Positions 40,714 through 50,021 are shown, counted from the stretch's first letter. The stretch is 64,000 nucleotides of DNA from Burkholderia anthina (GCF_902498995.1 NZ_CABVLY010000007.1:124001-188000); one strand, 5' to 3'. The notes: generated by a model from the letters alone, not told the origin. Program-made: numbers and translations.

Positions 40714-41523
40714 ATGTCAGATCCCCTCCTGCCCGCCCGCTTCGTCGCATCCGACGACGGCCCGTTCGTCGTCGCGGCCGTCCTGTCGCAACGCGACCCG
40801 CGCGTGACCGCGCCGCACGCGCATGCGCGCGGCCAGTTGGTCGGCGCCTTGAGCGGGTTGCTCACGATCGGTCTCGACGATCAGGACTGGGTCGTGCCGG
40901 CGATCCACGCAATCTGGATTCCGCCGCATTGCCGGCATTCGCTGCGCTCGTTCGGGCCGATTTCAGGCTGGTCGGCGTTCGTCGCCGAGGCACGCTGCGC
41001 GACGCTGCCGGACACGCCGCGAGCGATCCGCACGACGCCGCTGCTGCACGCGGCCGTACAGCGCGCGGCAAGCTGGGGCGGTTCGGAACTCGATGCGGCT
41101 CGAACGCGGATCGCCGAGGTGATCCTCGATGAAATCGCCGTCGCGGAAGTCGAGTCGCTGGGGCTGGTGCGGCCGCGGGACCCGCGGCTCATGCGTATTG
41201 CCGACGCGCTGGCCACGAACCTCGCGGACAACCGGCGGCTGGAAGAATGGGCCGAATGGGCGGGCATCGGCGCACGGACGATGAGCCGCCGCTTCGTCGC
41301 CGAGACGGGGCTGACGTTCGCGCAGTGGCGTCAGCAGGCGAGGCTGCTGCGCGCGCTCGAGAGAATCGCGGACGGCGTGCCGGTCACGACGATCGCCCTC
41401 GATCTCGGCTACGACAACGTCAGTGCGTTCATCGACATGTTCCGGCGCGCGATGGGCACCACGCCGGGGAAATATCTGGCGCCTGCGAGAGGCGAAGCCG
41501 GGAATGGCGAAAGCCGGTCATAA
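40714..41523 (+). CDS. AraC-family regulator with cupin sensing domain
   Basis: A 269-residue regulator. The N-terminal domain is an AraC_binding cupin (TAPHAHARGQLVGALSGLLTI and WIPPHCRHSLRSFGP). The C-terminal two HTH motifs are at residues 170-260 (LEEWAEWAGIGARTMSRRFVAETG and VTTIALDLGYDNVSAFIDMFRRAMGTTP). It is divergent from the small protein/oxidoreductase pair. The inducer is unknown. Confidence 0.9.
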   Translation: MSDPLLPARFVASDDGPFVVAAVLSQRDPRVTAPHAHARGQLVGALSGLLTIGLDDQDWVVPAIHAIWIPPHCRHSLRSFGPISGWSAFVAEARCATLPDTPRAIRTTPLLHAAVQRAASWGGSELDAARTRIAEVILDEIAVAEVESLGLVRPRDPRLMRIADALATNLADNRRLEEWAEWAGIGARTMSRRFVAETGLTFAQWRQQARLLRALERIADGVPVTTIALDLGYDNVSAFIDMFRRAMGTTPGKYLAPARGEAGNGESRS

Positions 41524-41631
41524 CCCGTTCGCGGCGGTCGCCTGTGGTTAATATATGAAGTAAACAATCGCACGCCAGCAACCTCGATTACCCTGAGACA
41601 TGAAATTCATCACCGCCGGCTGTTAAGATTG

Positions 41632-42099
41632 ATGCGTCCCCCGCCTACTTCCGACCCGATGAACCGTACGCTCGACCATCGTAATCTGGCCATGCTGCTG
41701 CTCGAGGCCCGCGAAACGCTGATGGGCCTGTTCCGCCCCATTCTCAAGGAATTTGCGCTGACCGAACAGCAATGGCGGATCATCCGCGTGCTCGACGGCG
41801 AACCGGCGCACGCGCTCGAAGCCGGCCAGATCGCGCGCCGCTGCTGCATCCTCAGCCCGAGCCTCACCGGCGTGCTGGAACGCATGGAACGGGACGGGCT
41901 GATTACCCGCACGCGCGCGCAGGAAGATCAGCGCCGGCTGCTGGTGAGCCTGACGCCGCAAAGCAGGAATCTGGTGACCGAAATCGGTCCGCGCATCGAC
42001 GAGCAGTATCGGCAGCTCGAAGCGCGCTTCGGCTCGGACGGCCTCGACGACATCTATCGCGCGCTCGACCGGCTGATCGAGCTCGGCAACGCGCCCTAG
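41632..42099 (+). CDS. hpaR: HpaR-type MarR regulator (homoprotocatechuate pathway family)
   Basis: A 155-residue MarR protein that matches HpaR/HpcR along its length: EARETLMGLFRPILKEFALTEQQWRI, CCILSPSLTGVLERMERDGLI and QYRQLEARFG are the characteristic blocks. HpaR represses the 4-hydroxyphenylacetate meta-cleavage operon and is relieved by the substrates. No hpa catabolic gene is adjacent, so it acts at a distance or has been recruited for another target. The ATG at 41632 is used. A later in-frame ATG at 41659 is possible. It is a single gene converging on a dehydrogenase gene. Confidence 0.85.
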   Translation: MRPPPTSDPMNRTLDHRNLAMLLLEARETLMGLFRPILKEFALTEQQWRIIRVLDGEPAHALEAGQIARRCCILSPSLTGVLERMERDGLITRTRAQEDQRRLLVSLTPQSRNLVTEIGPRIDEQYRQLEARFGSDGLDDIYRALDRLIELGNAP

Positions 42100-42123
42100 G
42101 CGGCGCCGGACGGCGGCCAACCG

Positions 42124-42142
42124 GAACCGGCGGCGCCGGTTC
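42124..42142. terminator. Hairpin between convergent hpaR-like and dehydrogenase genes
   Basis: GAACCGGC (42124-42131) pairs with GCCGGTTC (42135-42142) around a 3-nt loop, 25 bp past the regulator stop codon. There is no T-run. Confidence 0.4.
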
Positions 42143-42184
42143 GGGGCGCATGCCGGCCGTGCGCGTGACCTGACTCGCCCCGGC

Positions 42185-43384
42185 TCATTGCAGCGCGCCG
42201 CGCATCAGCTCGGTCACCGCGACGCCGCGTGACGTCCGCATGCACTCCTCGACGTAATCGATGAACGGCAACGGTTCGAAATCGATTTCGTCGCGCACGC
42301 GACGGTTGTCGAACACGCGATCGACCGTCGCGAATTCCGCGCAACGCTGCAGCGCCCGGCCGATCACGCGCTCGAGCGCCGGATCGGGCCGCCCCAGCAC
42401 GTCACGCACCACGAGCGGCAACTCGGCCGGCGCACAGGCCGCGTAGCGCGGCGCGCCCGTCATGCCCGCCGCGTCGTCCATCGCGCGAACGATCTGCGCG
42501 ACCTGCGGCGCCTCGTCGCCCGCCGACACGTGATACACGTCGTGCATCAGCGTCGGCTTCACGGCGAGCAGCATCGTCGCGCGCGCGACGTCGTCGACCG
42601 ACACGATGTCGATGCGCGTCATCGGCCGGGCCGTGAAGCGGCGCGCCGCATGCGCGACACGGAACATCCAGAACGAATTCGGCGCGGGCCGCGTGCCGAG
42701 CACCGTGTGTCCGACGACGTGCGACGGACGCACGACGACGAGCGGCAGCCCGAGCTCGCGCAGGCGTTGCTCGGTTTGCGCCTTCGCATGCAGGTAGTCG
42801 GCCGCCAATACCGCGCCGGGCAGCGCTTCGTCGTCGGGCGCCGCGTCGGTCGCGACGTCCTCCTGCACGATCCCGCCACGGCCCGCATGCGCATAGGCCG
42901 TGCCGACGTACACGAAACGCCGCAGCCGCGGCGCGCGCGCGAAACGGGCGGCGAAGGACAGCGAATCGGCGATGTCCGTCTGCAGGTGCGCGCCGTCGGC
43001 CGGCGATGCATGGCCCGCGCAGTGAATCACGTGCGTCGTGCCGGCAAGACGCGACGCATCCGCGCCCTGCCACACGTCGCCGAGCGCGCCGACGATCACG
43101 TTCGCATCGCCCAGGCGCGACGCCCAGTACGGCGCGAGCCCCGCGCGCAGCGCCGCTTCACGCAGCCGCGCGACCGCATGGCCGCGGTTCTCCGCGCGCA
43201 CGACGCACACGATACGGTCGAGCAACCCCGCGTTGACGAGCGCCGTCAGCACGGTACTGCCGATGAAGCCGGTGGCGCCGGTCAGCACCAGCCGGCTGAC
43301 GTTGGCCGCCGCGACCGGTGCGCTGGCCGGCGACACGAGGCTGGTCCGCCAGTTGAGCGACAACGCGGTTTTCCAGATCAGCAC
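42185..43384 (-). CDS. Thioester-reductase-like NAD(P)-dependent dehydrogenase
   Basis: A 399-residue extended SDR of the NAD_binding_4 (male sterility/thioester reductase) type. The cofactor motif is TGATGFIGSTVL at about residues 35-46, with YVGTAYAHAGRG and the YLHAK (YxxxK) active site. In standalone form such enzymes reduce acyl thioesters or act as epimerases. The start is a GTG at 43384 with GGAG six bases upstream. The frame is open further upstream but without homology. No carrier-protein gene is adjacent, so the substrate is not clear. Confidence 0.85.
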   Translation of the reverse strand: MLIWKTALSLNWRTSLVSPASAPVAAANVSRLVLTGATGFIGSTVLTALVNAGLLDRIVCVVRAENRGHAVARLREAALRAGLAPYWASRLGDANVIVGALGDVWQGADASRLAGTTHVIHCAGHASPADGAHLQTDIADSLSFAARFARAPRLRRFVYVGTAYAHAGRGGIVQEDVATDAAPDDEALPGAVLAADYLHAKAQTEQRLRELGLPLVVVRPSHVVGHTVLGTRPAPNSFWMFRVAHAARRFTARPMTRIDIVSVDDVARATMLLAVKPTLMHDVYHVSAGDEAPQVAQIVRAMDDAAGMTGAPRYAACAPAELPLVVRDVLGRPDPALERVIGRALQRCAEFATVDRVFDNRRVRDEIDFEPLPFIDYVEECMRTSRGVAVTELMRGALQ

Positions 43385-43910
43385 GATAGTCTCCTTCGAA
43401 GGGTCGGCCGGACGGCAAAGCTGCCCCGCTCGGGGCCGCGCACTGCCGTGGGCCGGGCCAGGGCCGATGCTCGCCCCGGCCGTCCCGATCGGGCGTGTGG
43501 CCCGCGACCGCATCGATCGCGCCTCTGGCACGAGGCGGCGACAGCCCGCCACGGACGGGCGTCCATGGCGCAGATCGGGAAAGTCCCAGTGTGGGGCCCG
43601 AACGCATGCAAGTCTGTCCCGAAAGTTTCGTGAAAGTGTGTGGATTTGTGCGCGAATGTCTGAGTGTGTCGCGCGGGCCATGCCGTCACATCGACGAAAC
43701 GTCCGATCCGGCGGCCGCCGGGCCGGGTTTGCGGCGCCGCCGGACCCGCCGCCACACCATCACGTCGGCCGCCATCGCGGCGCGACAGATCGACGCGCCC
43801 TTCGGCCGGTCATCGCATGTCGTGGTTGCTTCAGCGGCGGCTTGTCGCACGCCCGGCACGGTGCCGTCTGCGTTTGCGCGCAGCGACGGAATCGACCGGA
43901 ATCGTCAGAC

Positions 43911-43930
43911 GTCGTTTCATACGAAACGAC
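43911..43930. promoter_or_regulatory. Perfect palindrome, distal site
   Basis: GTCGTTTC (43911-43918) and GAAACGAC (43923-43930) flank a 4-bp centre, 112 bp before the unknown 115-residue gene. Symmetry and location suggest a regulator site. Confidence 0.5.
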
Positions 43931-43977
43931 AATAGACTTCATTCGGATTTATTGCGGATTATCGCTTGCGTTTCGTG

Positions 43978-43995
43978 ACAGTCTATCTAGACTGT
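43978..43995. promoter_or_regulatory. Perfect palindrome, proximal site
   Basis: ACAGTCTA (43978-43985) and TAGACTGT (43988-43995) are separated by only 2 bp and end 46 bp before the start codon, where a promoter would overlap. Binding here could block or activate transcription. Confidence 0.55.
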
Positions 43996-44041
43996 TCAAA
44001 CCAAAACGGTCGAATGTGTCATTTTCTCAGGAGACGATCCA

Positions 44042-44389
44042 ATGCGCCTCACCATTCGGATTAATGGCAGTGAATCGGCAACCCGACATGCATTCGCGGT
44101 GCTGTGGGTCGATACCGACGAGGGGCTGTGGTCGCGCGAAGCACATCAGGGCATCGACCTTCCGACCTGGGGCAAAGTCCGGGACGTGGAAGGCGCAATG
44201 GCGCTCTGCGCGGCCGACGGCGGCAGCGCCGTGTGCCAGTTGAAGGGCCTGTCGTTCGATGCGACACAGCGCGAACAGGGCCCCGCCGTACTCGCCGGCG
44301 AGCACCCGGACGGTGCATGGCGACTGCAGGCGGTCGATCATTGCAAGGTCGAACCCGAATACCACGAATTTATTTCCGTCGCGCGATAG
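44042..44389 (+). CDS. Unknown 115-residue protein
   Basis: I do not recognise a family. It has a strong ribosome-binding site (AGGAGACG) eight bases before the ATG. The chain looks like a small mixed alpha/beta cytoplasmic protein (MRLTIRINGSESATRHAFA, DLPTWGKVRDVEGAMALC, PEYHEFISVAR) with two Cys and several Trp, and no signal or membrane segment. It is alone between two palindromes upstream and a terminator downstream, which argues for a tightly regulated monocistronic gene. Confidence 0.75.
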   Translation: MRLTIRINGSESATRHAFAVLWVDTDEGLWSREAHQGIDLPTWGKVRDVEGAMALCAADGGSAVCQLKGLSFDATQREQGPAVLAGEHPDGAWRLQAVDHCKVEPEYHEFISVAR

Positions 44390-44768
44390 GTATTCGCGAC
44401 GGCAATCCTCAGCGGCTTTCGGGTTTATTCCAGTTTCAACGATATTCATTTCGATATTCAACAATAACAGCGCCTCGATTCGTGGCGCTTTTTTATTGCG
44501 GACTTCAAAAAAACAATCGGGGCCGGGTTAATTCACCCGCGCCGCCGGTATCCGCATCCGCCGTCCGTCATGATCCCGGGCCCGCGTCACGAACGGCGCT
44601 GTGCCGACTTGCCCCGCTCCTTCCCCCGTTTTGCCCTCATCGCCCGGTGAAACCGCCGTCTTTTCCCGCGCCGGCCCACACTTTCCCCACATGATGTTTA
44701 CTCATTTATTACAATCGCATTATTCCGATTGACCCAGCCGCCGCCTGGCGGCCCGACCCGGCCCTTGC
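44390..44768. other. 379-bp gap between the unknown gene and the transpeptidase
   Basis: It contains the terminator at 44469-44494. The remaining part, up to the transpeptidase start, is AT-rich at 44690-44725 (TGTTTACTCATTTATTACAA), which should be the transpeptidase promoter. I see no gene. Confidence 0.55.
44469..44494 (+). terminator. Rho-independent terminator
   Basis: AGCGCC (44469-44474) pairs with GGCGCT (44484-44489), followed by a run of six T bases. It closes the unknown 115-residue gene, 80 bp after its stop codon. Confidence 0.85.
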
Positions 44769-46664
44769 ATGAGCGTAAAAAAGAAGACCCACCCCGCCGA
44801 TCCGTACGCAGCCGCGACCAAACACCCGATGCTCGCGTCGCGCCTGCCGATGTGGCGCTCGAAGCTGGTCGTGATCCTGGTGTCGCTCGGTTTCGCCGCG
44901 CTCATCGGACGCGCCTTCTGGGTGCAGGTCGCGAACCAGGATTTCTATGTCGGGCAAGGCCAGAAGCGCTACCAGCGCACGATCGAGCTCGACGCGATGC
45001 GCGGCCGCATCGTCGACCGCAACGGCGCGATGCTCGCGGTCAGCCTGTCGACCTATGAAATCTGGGCGAACCCGAAACAGGTCGCCGAAACCGACTATCC
45101 GCAGATCTCGAAGCTGCTCGACATGCCGCTCGCTGAAGTGAAGCGCCGCCTGCGCAACGACCGTACGTTCGTGCTGCTCAAGCGGCAGATCGACGCCGAG
45201 ACCGCGAGCCGGCTCGACAAGCTCGACATCGACGGCATCACGCAGATCGCCGATTCGAAGCGCTTTTATCCGGAAGGCGAATCGGCCGCGCACGTGGTCG
45301 GCTTCACGAACGTCGAGGACAAGGGCCAGGAAGGCGTCGAGCTCGCGGCGAATGCGCGGCTGTTGGGCACCGCCGGGCAGCGCGAGGTGATCCGCGACCG
45401 GCTCGGCCGCATCGTGTCGGACACGCGCCCGCTCGTGCCCGCGCAGCACGGCGCGACGATCGAACTGACGATCGACCGGCGCATCCAGCAGCTCGCGTTC
45501 AGCCAGTTGAAGGCCGCGGTGATCGAGAACAACGCGGTGGCCGGCAGCGTCGTGGTGCTCGACGCGCAGAACGGCGAAATCCTCGCGCTCGCGAACTACC
45601 CGACCTTCGACCCGAACGACCGCGCCCGGCTCACCGGCCAGCAACTGCGCAACCGCGCGGTGATCGACACGTTCGAGCCCGGCTCGACGATCAAGCCGCT
45701 CGTCGTCGCGCTGTCGATCGACGAACGCAAGGTCACGCCGAACACGATCATCAACACGTCGCCGGGCACCTACAAGATCGGCCCGGCCGTGATTCACGAC
45801 ACGTCGAACCACGGCGCGCTGACCGTCTCGCAGGCGTTGCAGAAGTCGAGCAACGTCGCGCTCGCGAAGCTCGCGCTGAACCTGCCCGCCGAAACCATCT
45901 GGAACAAGTATCAGGAATACGGGATCGGCCGCGCGCCGGAGCTGACGTTCCCGGGCGTCGCGTCGGGCCGCCTGCGCGGCTACAAGCGCTGGCGGCCGAT
46001 CGAACAGGCGACGATGGCGTACGGCTACGGCCTGTCGATGTCGCTGCTGCAGATCGCGCAGACCTACACCGCGTACGCCGGCGACGGCACGCTGCACCCC
46101 GTGTCGCTGCTGAAGAACGGCACCGATCAGCAGTCGATCGACGCGCATCGCGGCCACCGCGTGACCTCGCCGCAAACGGCGGCGGCGATCCGCACGATGC
46201 TGGAGTCGGCAGTCGGCGAAGGCGGCACCGGGCGCCGGGCGCGCGTCGACGGCTACCGGATCGGCGGCAAGACGGGGACGGCGCGCAAGCAGGTCGGCGC
46301 GTCGTATGCGAAGGGCAAGTACCGCGCGCTGTTCGCGGGGATGGCGCCGATGAGCAATCCGCGCCTGATCGTCGCGGTGATGATCGACGAGCCGCGCGGC
46401 AAGGGCTACTACGGCGGCACGGTGGCCGGCCCGGTGTTCTCGTCGGTCACGAGCGGCTCGCTGCAGTTGCTCGGCGTGCCGCCCGATGCGCCGGTCGACC
46501 CCGAGCCGAACGCACAGGCCAAGGCAATCGTGCCGCACAAGACGGTCGCGGCGCCGAAGGCCGCCGTGCAACCGAAAACGGCAGCCGCGCAGAACGCGCC
46601 GGCTTCGATGAAGACGGCCGCGCAATCCGGCGCGGCCGTGCAGGCCAAGGCGGCGGCAAGCTGA
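44769..46664 (+). CDS. FtsI/PBP3-type peptidoglycan transpeptidase (class B PBP)
   Basis: A 631-residue inner-membrane transpeptidase. One membrane anchor is near residues 34-55, followed by the class B dimerisation domain (RGRIVDRNGAMLAVSLST) and the penicillin-binding domain. The active-site triad is complete: Ser306-Thr-Ile-Lys309, Ser360-Ser-Asn362 and Lys501-Thr-Gly. It is not in the division cluster, so it is a second FtsI-like protein. The last 60 residues form a repetitive Ala/Lys/Gln tail unlike FtsI. The start ATG has a weak ribosome site. It would act at the septum or under a special growth state and is a beta-lactam target. Confidence 0.9.
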   Translation: MSVKKKTHPADPYAAATKHPMLASRLPMWRSKLVVILVSLGFAALIGRAFWVQVANQDFYVGQGQKRYQRTIELDAMRGRIVDRNGAMLAVSLSTYEIWANPKQVAETDYPQISKLLDMPLAEVKRRLRNDRTFVLLKRQIDAETASRLDKLDIDGITQIADSKRFYPEGESAAHVVGFTNVEDKGQEGVELAANARLLGTAGQREVIRDRLGRIVSDTRPLVPAQHGATIELTIDRRIQQLAFSQLKAAVIENNAVAGSVVVLDAQNGEILALANYPTFDPNDRARLTGQQLRNRAVIDTFEPGSTIKPLVVALSIDERKVTPNTIINTSPGTYKIGPAVIHDTSNHGALTVSQALQKSSNVALAKLALNLPAETIWNKYQEYGIGRAPELTFPGVASGRLRGYKRWRPIEQATMAYGYGLSMSLLQIAQTYTAYAGDGTLHPVSLLKNGTDQQSIDAHRGHRVTSPQTAAAIRTMLESAVGEGGTGRRARVDGYRIGGKTGTARKQVGASYAKGKYRALFAGMAPMSNPRLIVAVMIDEPRGKGYYGGTVAGPVFSSVTSGSLQLLGVPPDAPVDPEPNAQAKAIVPHKTVAAPKAAVQPKTAAAQNAPASMKTAAQSGAAVQAKAAAS

Positions 46665-46744
46665 CGCCACCGGGCGGCGCTGCGCCATGCGCGTCATGTG
46701 CGCGGCGAAAGCATGCTGCGTTCGCCGCGCCGCCGCCCCGCCTG

Positions 46745-48460
46745 TCAGTGCGCAGCCGCCACCGGCTTCGCCATCCTGCCGAGCACGTGCTCGGTCATCC
46801 CGCGCGCGAGCTCGCTCTCGCCCGTGAACACGGTACCGACGCCCTCGCTCGACAGCAACGCGGCCTCGTCGCCGCTGTTCGTGCACAGCACGACCTCGAG
46901 CGCCGGATTCAGCGTGCGCGAGATCTCGACGATCTGCCGCACGTCGAATACATCCGGCAGCGTGACGACCAGCATCCCGGCGCGCGCGATATGCGCCTGG
47001 ACCAGCACGATCGGCTCGATCGCATCGCCCGACACGGCCGCGACGCCGTCCGCGCGCAGCTTCTCGACGAGTTCGCGATTCTGCTCGACGACGACATAGG
47101 CGATCCCGCGCTCGTCCAGCGCGTGCGCGATCCGCGTGCCGACCTTCCCGTAACCGACGATCACGACCTGCCCCGTCAGGTGGGTCTGCGGCGTGGACAT
47201 CGGCAGCGCGGCGAGCGGATCGTCGCGCGCCTCGAGCTTGCGCGCAAAGGCCGAATGCTTGCGAATCCAGGCGAGCGCCGGGTCGATCATCGCGAACAGC
47301 AGCGTGTTCATCGCGATCGAAATCAGCGCGACCGCGAGAATCAGGCTCTGCCCTTCGGCCGACAGCAGCCCGAGCGCGCGGCCGAGCCCCGCGAGGATGA
47401 ACGAGAATTCGCCGATCTGCGCGAGGCCCGCGCCGACCGTCAGCGCGGTGTTCAGCGGGTAACGGAACGCGATCACGAGCGCGACCGCCGCAAGCGTCTT
47501 GCCGATCAGCACGATCGCCGCGACCTCGATCACGTGCAGCGGCTCGGTGAGCAGCACCTTCGGGTCGAACAGCATCCCGACCGAAATGAAGAACAGCACC
47601 GAGAACGCATCGCGCAGCGGCAGCGTCTCGTCGGCCGCGCGCCGGCTGAACTCCGACTCGCGCATCATCATCCCGGCGAAGAACGCGCCGAGCGCGAACG
47701 ACACGTCGAACAATTTCGCCGCACCGAACGCGATGCCGACCGCGGCCGCGATCATGCACAGCGTGAACAGCTCGCGCGAGCCGGTGCGCGCGACGAGCCA
47801 CAGGATCCGCGGAAACACGCGCTTGCCGACCACGAGCATCAGCGCGATGAACGCGGCGACCTTCAGCATCGTGATGCCGAGCGTGCTCCACACGCTGCCG
47901 CCGGCCGCGTGCACGTCGCCGGGCGGCGTGCCGCCGAGCAGCCCCGCGACGGGCGGCAGCAGCACGAGCACCAGCACCATCACGAGATCCTCGACGACGA
48001 GCCAGCCGACCGCGATGCGGCCGTTGACCGTCTCGACGAGCCCGCGCCCTTCGAGCGCGCGCAACAATACGACGGTGCTCGCGACCGACAGCGCGAGCCC
48101 GAACACGAGCGCCGCACCGAGGCTCCAGCCCCAGGTGAGCGCCAGCCCGCCGCCGAGCAGCGTCGCGACGGTAATCTGGACGATGGCGCCGGGCAGCGCG
48201 ATCTTGCGCACGGCGAGCAGGTCGCCGAGCGAGAAATGCAGGCCCACGCCGAACATCAGCAGCATCACGCCGACTTCCGCGAGCTGCTGCGCGAGCGACA
48301 GATCGCCGACGAAACCGGGCGTGCCGGGGCCGATCACGATCCCGGCGAGCAGATAGCCGACCAGCGGCGGCATCTTCAGCAGCGACGCGAAGTAACCGAA
48401 AATCATCGCGAGACCGAAACCGGCCGCGAGCAGTGCAATCAGGCTGACGTCATGAGGCAT
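46745..48460 (-). CDS. Monovalent cation:proton antiporter (KefB/YbaL family)
   Basis: A 571-residue CPA2 antiporter. About twelve helices fill residues 1-390, starting SLIALLAAGFGLAMIFGYFA and including VVEDLVMVLVLVLLPP. A cytosolic TrkA-N Rossmann domain begins near residue 417 (QVVIVGYGKVGTRIAHALDERG) and gives ligand control, as in KefB/YbaL. It probably exchanges K+ for H+ during electrophile or pH stress. A strong GGGAGGGGGG precedes the ATG. The gene converges on the transpeptidase gene with an 80-bp gap. Confidence 0.93.
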   Translation of the reverse strand: MPHDVSLIALLAAGFGLAMIFGYFASLLKMPPLVGYLLAGIVIGPGTPGFVGDLSLAQQLAEVGVMLLMFGVGLHFSLGDLLAVRKIALPGAIVQITVATLLGGGLALTWGWSLGAALVFGLALSVASTVVLLRALEGRGLVETVNGRIAVGWLVVEDLVMVLVLVLLPPVAGLLGGTPPGDVHAAGGSVWSTLGITMLKVAAFIALMLVVGKRVFPRILWLVARTGSRELFTLCMIAAAVGIAFGAAKLFDVSFALGAFFAGMMMRESEFSRRAADETLPLRDAFSVLFFISVGMLFDPKVLLTEPLHVIEVAAIVLIGKTLAAVALVIAFRYPLNTALTVGAGLAQIGEFSFILAGLGRALGLLSAEGQSLILAVALISIAMNTLLFAMIDPALAWIRKHSAFARKLEARDDPLAALPMSTPQTHLTGQVVIVGYGKVGTRIAHALDERGIAYVVVEQNRELVEKLRADGVAAVSGDAIEPIVLVQAHIARAGMLVVTLPDVFDVRQIVEISRTLNPALEVVLCTNSGDEAALLSSEGVGTVFTGESELARGMTEHVLGRMAKPVAAAH

Positions 48461-48524
48461 CCCCCCTCCCGAGTTCTTGTAACTATTTAGTAAGGTTCAA
48501 GAAGCAAAGGATAAGGGATGACAC

Positions 48525-48573
48525 GAAAAAAATGGCGCGCCGCCGCGAAAATTTCACGCGGTGGCGCGCCATT
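48525..48573 (-). terminator. Rho-independent terminator of the GMC dehydrogenase operon
   Basis: A 17-bp stem (48531-48547 with 48557-48573, one G:T pair) closes a 9-nt loop. On the minus strand it is followed by a run of T residues. It lies 42 bp after the cytochrome stop codon. Its top shares the ATGGCG base of the 2.1-kb terminator. Confidence 0.85.
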
Positions 48574-48614
48574 GCGGGGTGCAACCCCGGCCGGACGGGC
48601 AGCGCTGCGCGGCG

Positions 48615-50021
48615 TTAGCGCGCCGCCTGCGGGAACCGCGCGCCCGGCGGCGGCTCGGGCCGGGTCGACGGCACGCTCTTGCGCACCTTCGCGACCTGCG
48701 CGGCCGTAACCGGCGCGCCCGTGTTGCCCCAGCTCGTCCGCACGAAGTTCGACACGTCGGCGACTTCCTGGTCCGACAGGCGCCAGCCGAACGGCGGCAT
48801 CGTGAAGGTCGACGGCGCCGTTCGCGTGCCCTCCAGCGCGCTGCCTTCCAGCACGACGTGGATCAGCGACGTGGGATCGCCCCCCTGCACGACCGGATTG
48901 CCCGCGAGCGCCGGGAACACGCGCGTGTAGCCGTGGCCGTCGCTGCGGTGGCAGGCCATGCAGTTGTCGCGATAGACGGCCGCGCCCGGCTTGCTCGCGT
49001 CGCCGCCTTGCAGCGCCTTCGCGGCGGCCGCGTCGTACACGTGCGGCTGTTCGCCCTGCACGCGCGGCGGCAACGTCTTCAGGTAGCGCGCGATCGCGGT
49101 CAGGTCCTCGTCATTCATGTGCTGCATGCTGTGGCCGACCACGTCCGTCATCCCGCCGAACGCGGCCGTGCGCAGCGTGCGGCCCGTCTTCAGGAACTGC
49201 ACGATCTCGGTTTCGTTCCACGTGCCGAGCCCCGTGCGCTGTTCGCCGCGCAGGCTCGTCGGCACCCAGCCGTCGATCGCCGCGCCGCCCGCCAGGAAGT
49301 CGAGCCCGCCCGCGTCCGTCAGCGCGCGCTCCTGCATCGTCACCGCGCGCGGCGTGTGGCATGCGCCGCAATGGCCGAGACCCTGCACGAGATACGCGCC
49401 GCGTGCGATCACCGGGTCGCTGTACTGCGCCGCATCGAACGGCTTCGGCGTCGGCGCGAATAGCTTGCGCCAGAACGCCAGCGGCCAGCGCATCGACAGC
49501 GGCCACACGATGTCGACCTTGCGGTTCTCGTGCTCGACCGGCGCGACACCGTGCATGAAGTACGCGTACAGCGCCTTCACGTCGTCGTCGGACAGGCGCG
49601 CATAGGACGGGAACGGCATCGCCGGGTACATCGTGTCGCCGTTCTTGCGCACGCCCTCGCGCACCGCGCGGGTGAAGTCGTCGAGCGTCCAGCCGCCGAG
49701 GCCCGTCTTCGCGTCCGGTGTGATGTTGGTCGAGTAGATCGCGCCGATCGGCGTATCGAACTTCAGTCCGCCCGCGAACGGCTTGCCGCCGACCTCGGTG
49801 TGGCACGCGATGCAGTCGCCCGCGCGGGCGAGATATTCGCCGCGCTTGACGAGGTCCGCGTCGGCCGACCGGGCCGGTGCGGCCGCCGGGCCGGCCGCCG
49901 CCGGCGACGCCGGTTGCGCGAACGCCGACCCGCCGGCGAGACCGAACGCGGCCCATGCCGTACCGATCGCCAGTGCGCGCGACACGTGGCGCGCGGCGTA
50001 GTGGTTCACTGTCCTCTTCAT
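48615..50021 (-). CDS. Triple-haem cytochrome c subunit of a GMC-type dehydrogenase
   Basis: A 468-residue periplasmic/membrane-bound cytochrome. The signal peptide ends near SAFAQP. Three CxxCH haem sites follow: CIACH (Cys70), CGACH and CMACH. This is the cytochrome subunit type of gluconate, sorbitol and alcohol dehydrogenases that pass electrons to ubiquinone. It overlaps the FAD subunit gene by ATGA, so the two are translationally coupled. It ends the three-gene operon at a terminator. Confidence 0.93.
   Translation of the reverse strand: MKRTVNHYAARHVSRALAIGTAWAAFGLAGGSAFAQPASPAAAGPAAAPARSADADLVKRGEYLARAGDCIACHTEVGGKPFAGGLKFDTPIGAIYSTNITPDAKTGLGGWTLDDFTRAVREGVRKNGDTMYPAMPFPSYARLSDDDVKALYAYFMHGVAPVEHENRKVDIVWPLSMRWPLAFWRKLFAPTPKPFDAAQYSDPVIARGAYLVQGLGHCGACHTPRAVTMQERALTDAGGLDFLAGGAAIDGWVPTSLRGEQRTGLGTWNETEIVQFLKTGRTLRTAAFGGMTDVVGHSMQHMNDEDLTAIARYLKTLPPRVQGEQPHVYDAAAAKALQGGDASKPGAAVYRDNCMACHRSDGHGYTRVFPALAGNPVVQGGDPTSLIHVVLEGSALEGTRTAPSTFTMPPFGWRLSDQEVADVSNFVRTSWGNTGAPVTAAQVAKVRKSVPSTRPEPPPGARFPQAAR

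Larger units (their letters stand above)
43385..44041. other. 657-bp intergenic region with two palindromes
   Basis: No convincing gene. GC content falls towards 43880-44040, just before the 115-residue gene, where two perfect palindromes lie. The half nearest the dehydrogenase (43385-43800) shows only random open frames. Confidence 0.5.

Noticed and set aside
43495-43978. Open plus-strand frames of 100-146 codons before the unknown gene
   Set aside because: Composition is Arg/Ala/Pro-rich, as in shadow frames, and no start has a ribosome site.
48530-48573. Similarity between the hairpins at 2.1 kb and 48.5 kb considered as a mobile repeat
   Set aside because: They share only the ATGGCG base next to the T-run. 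The stems differ, so they are independent terminators.
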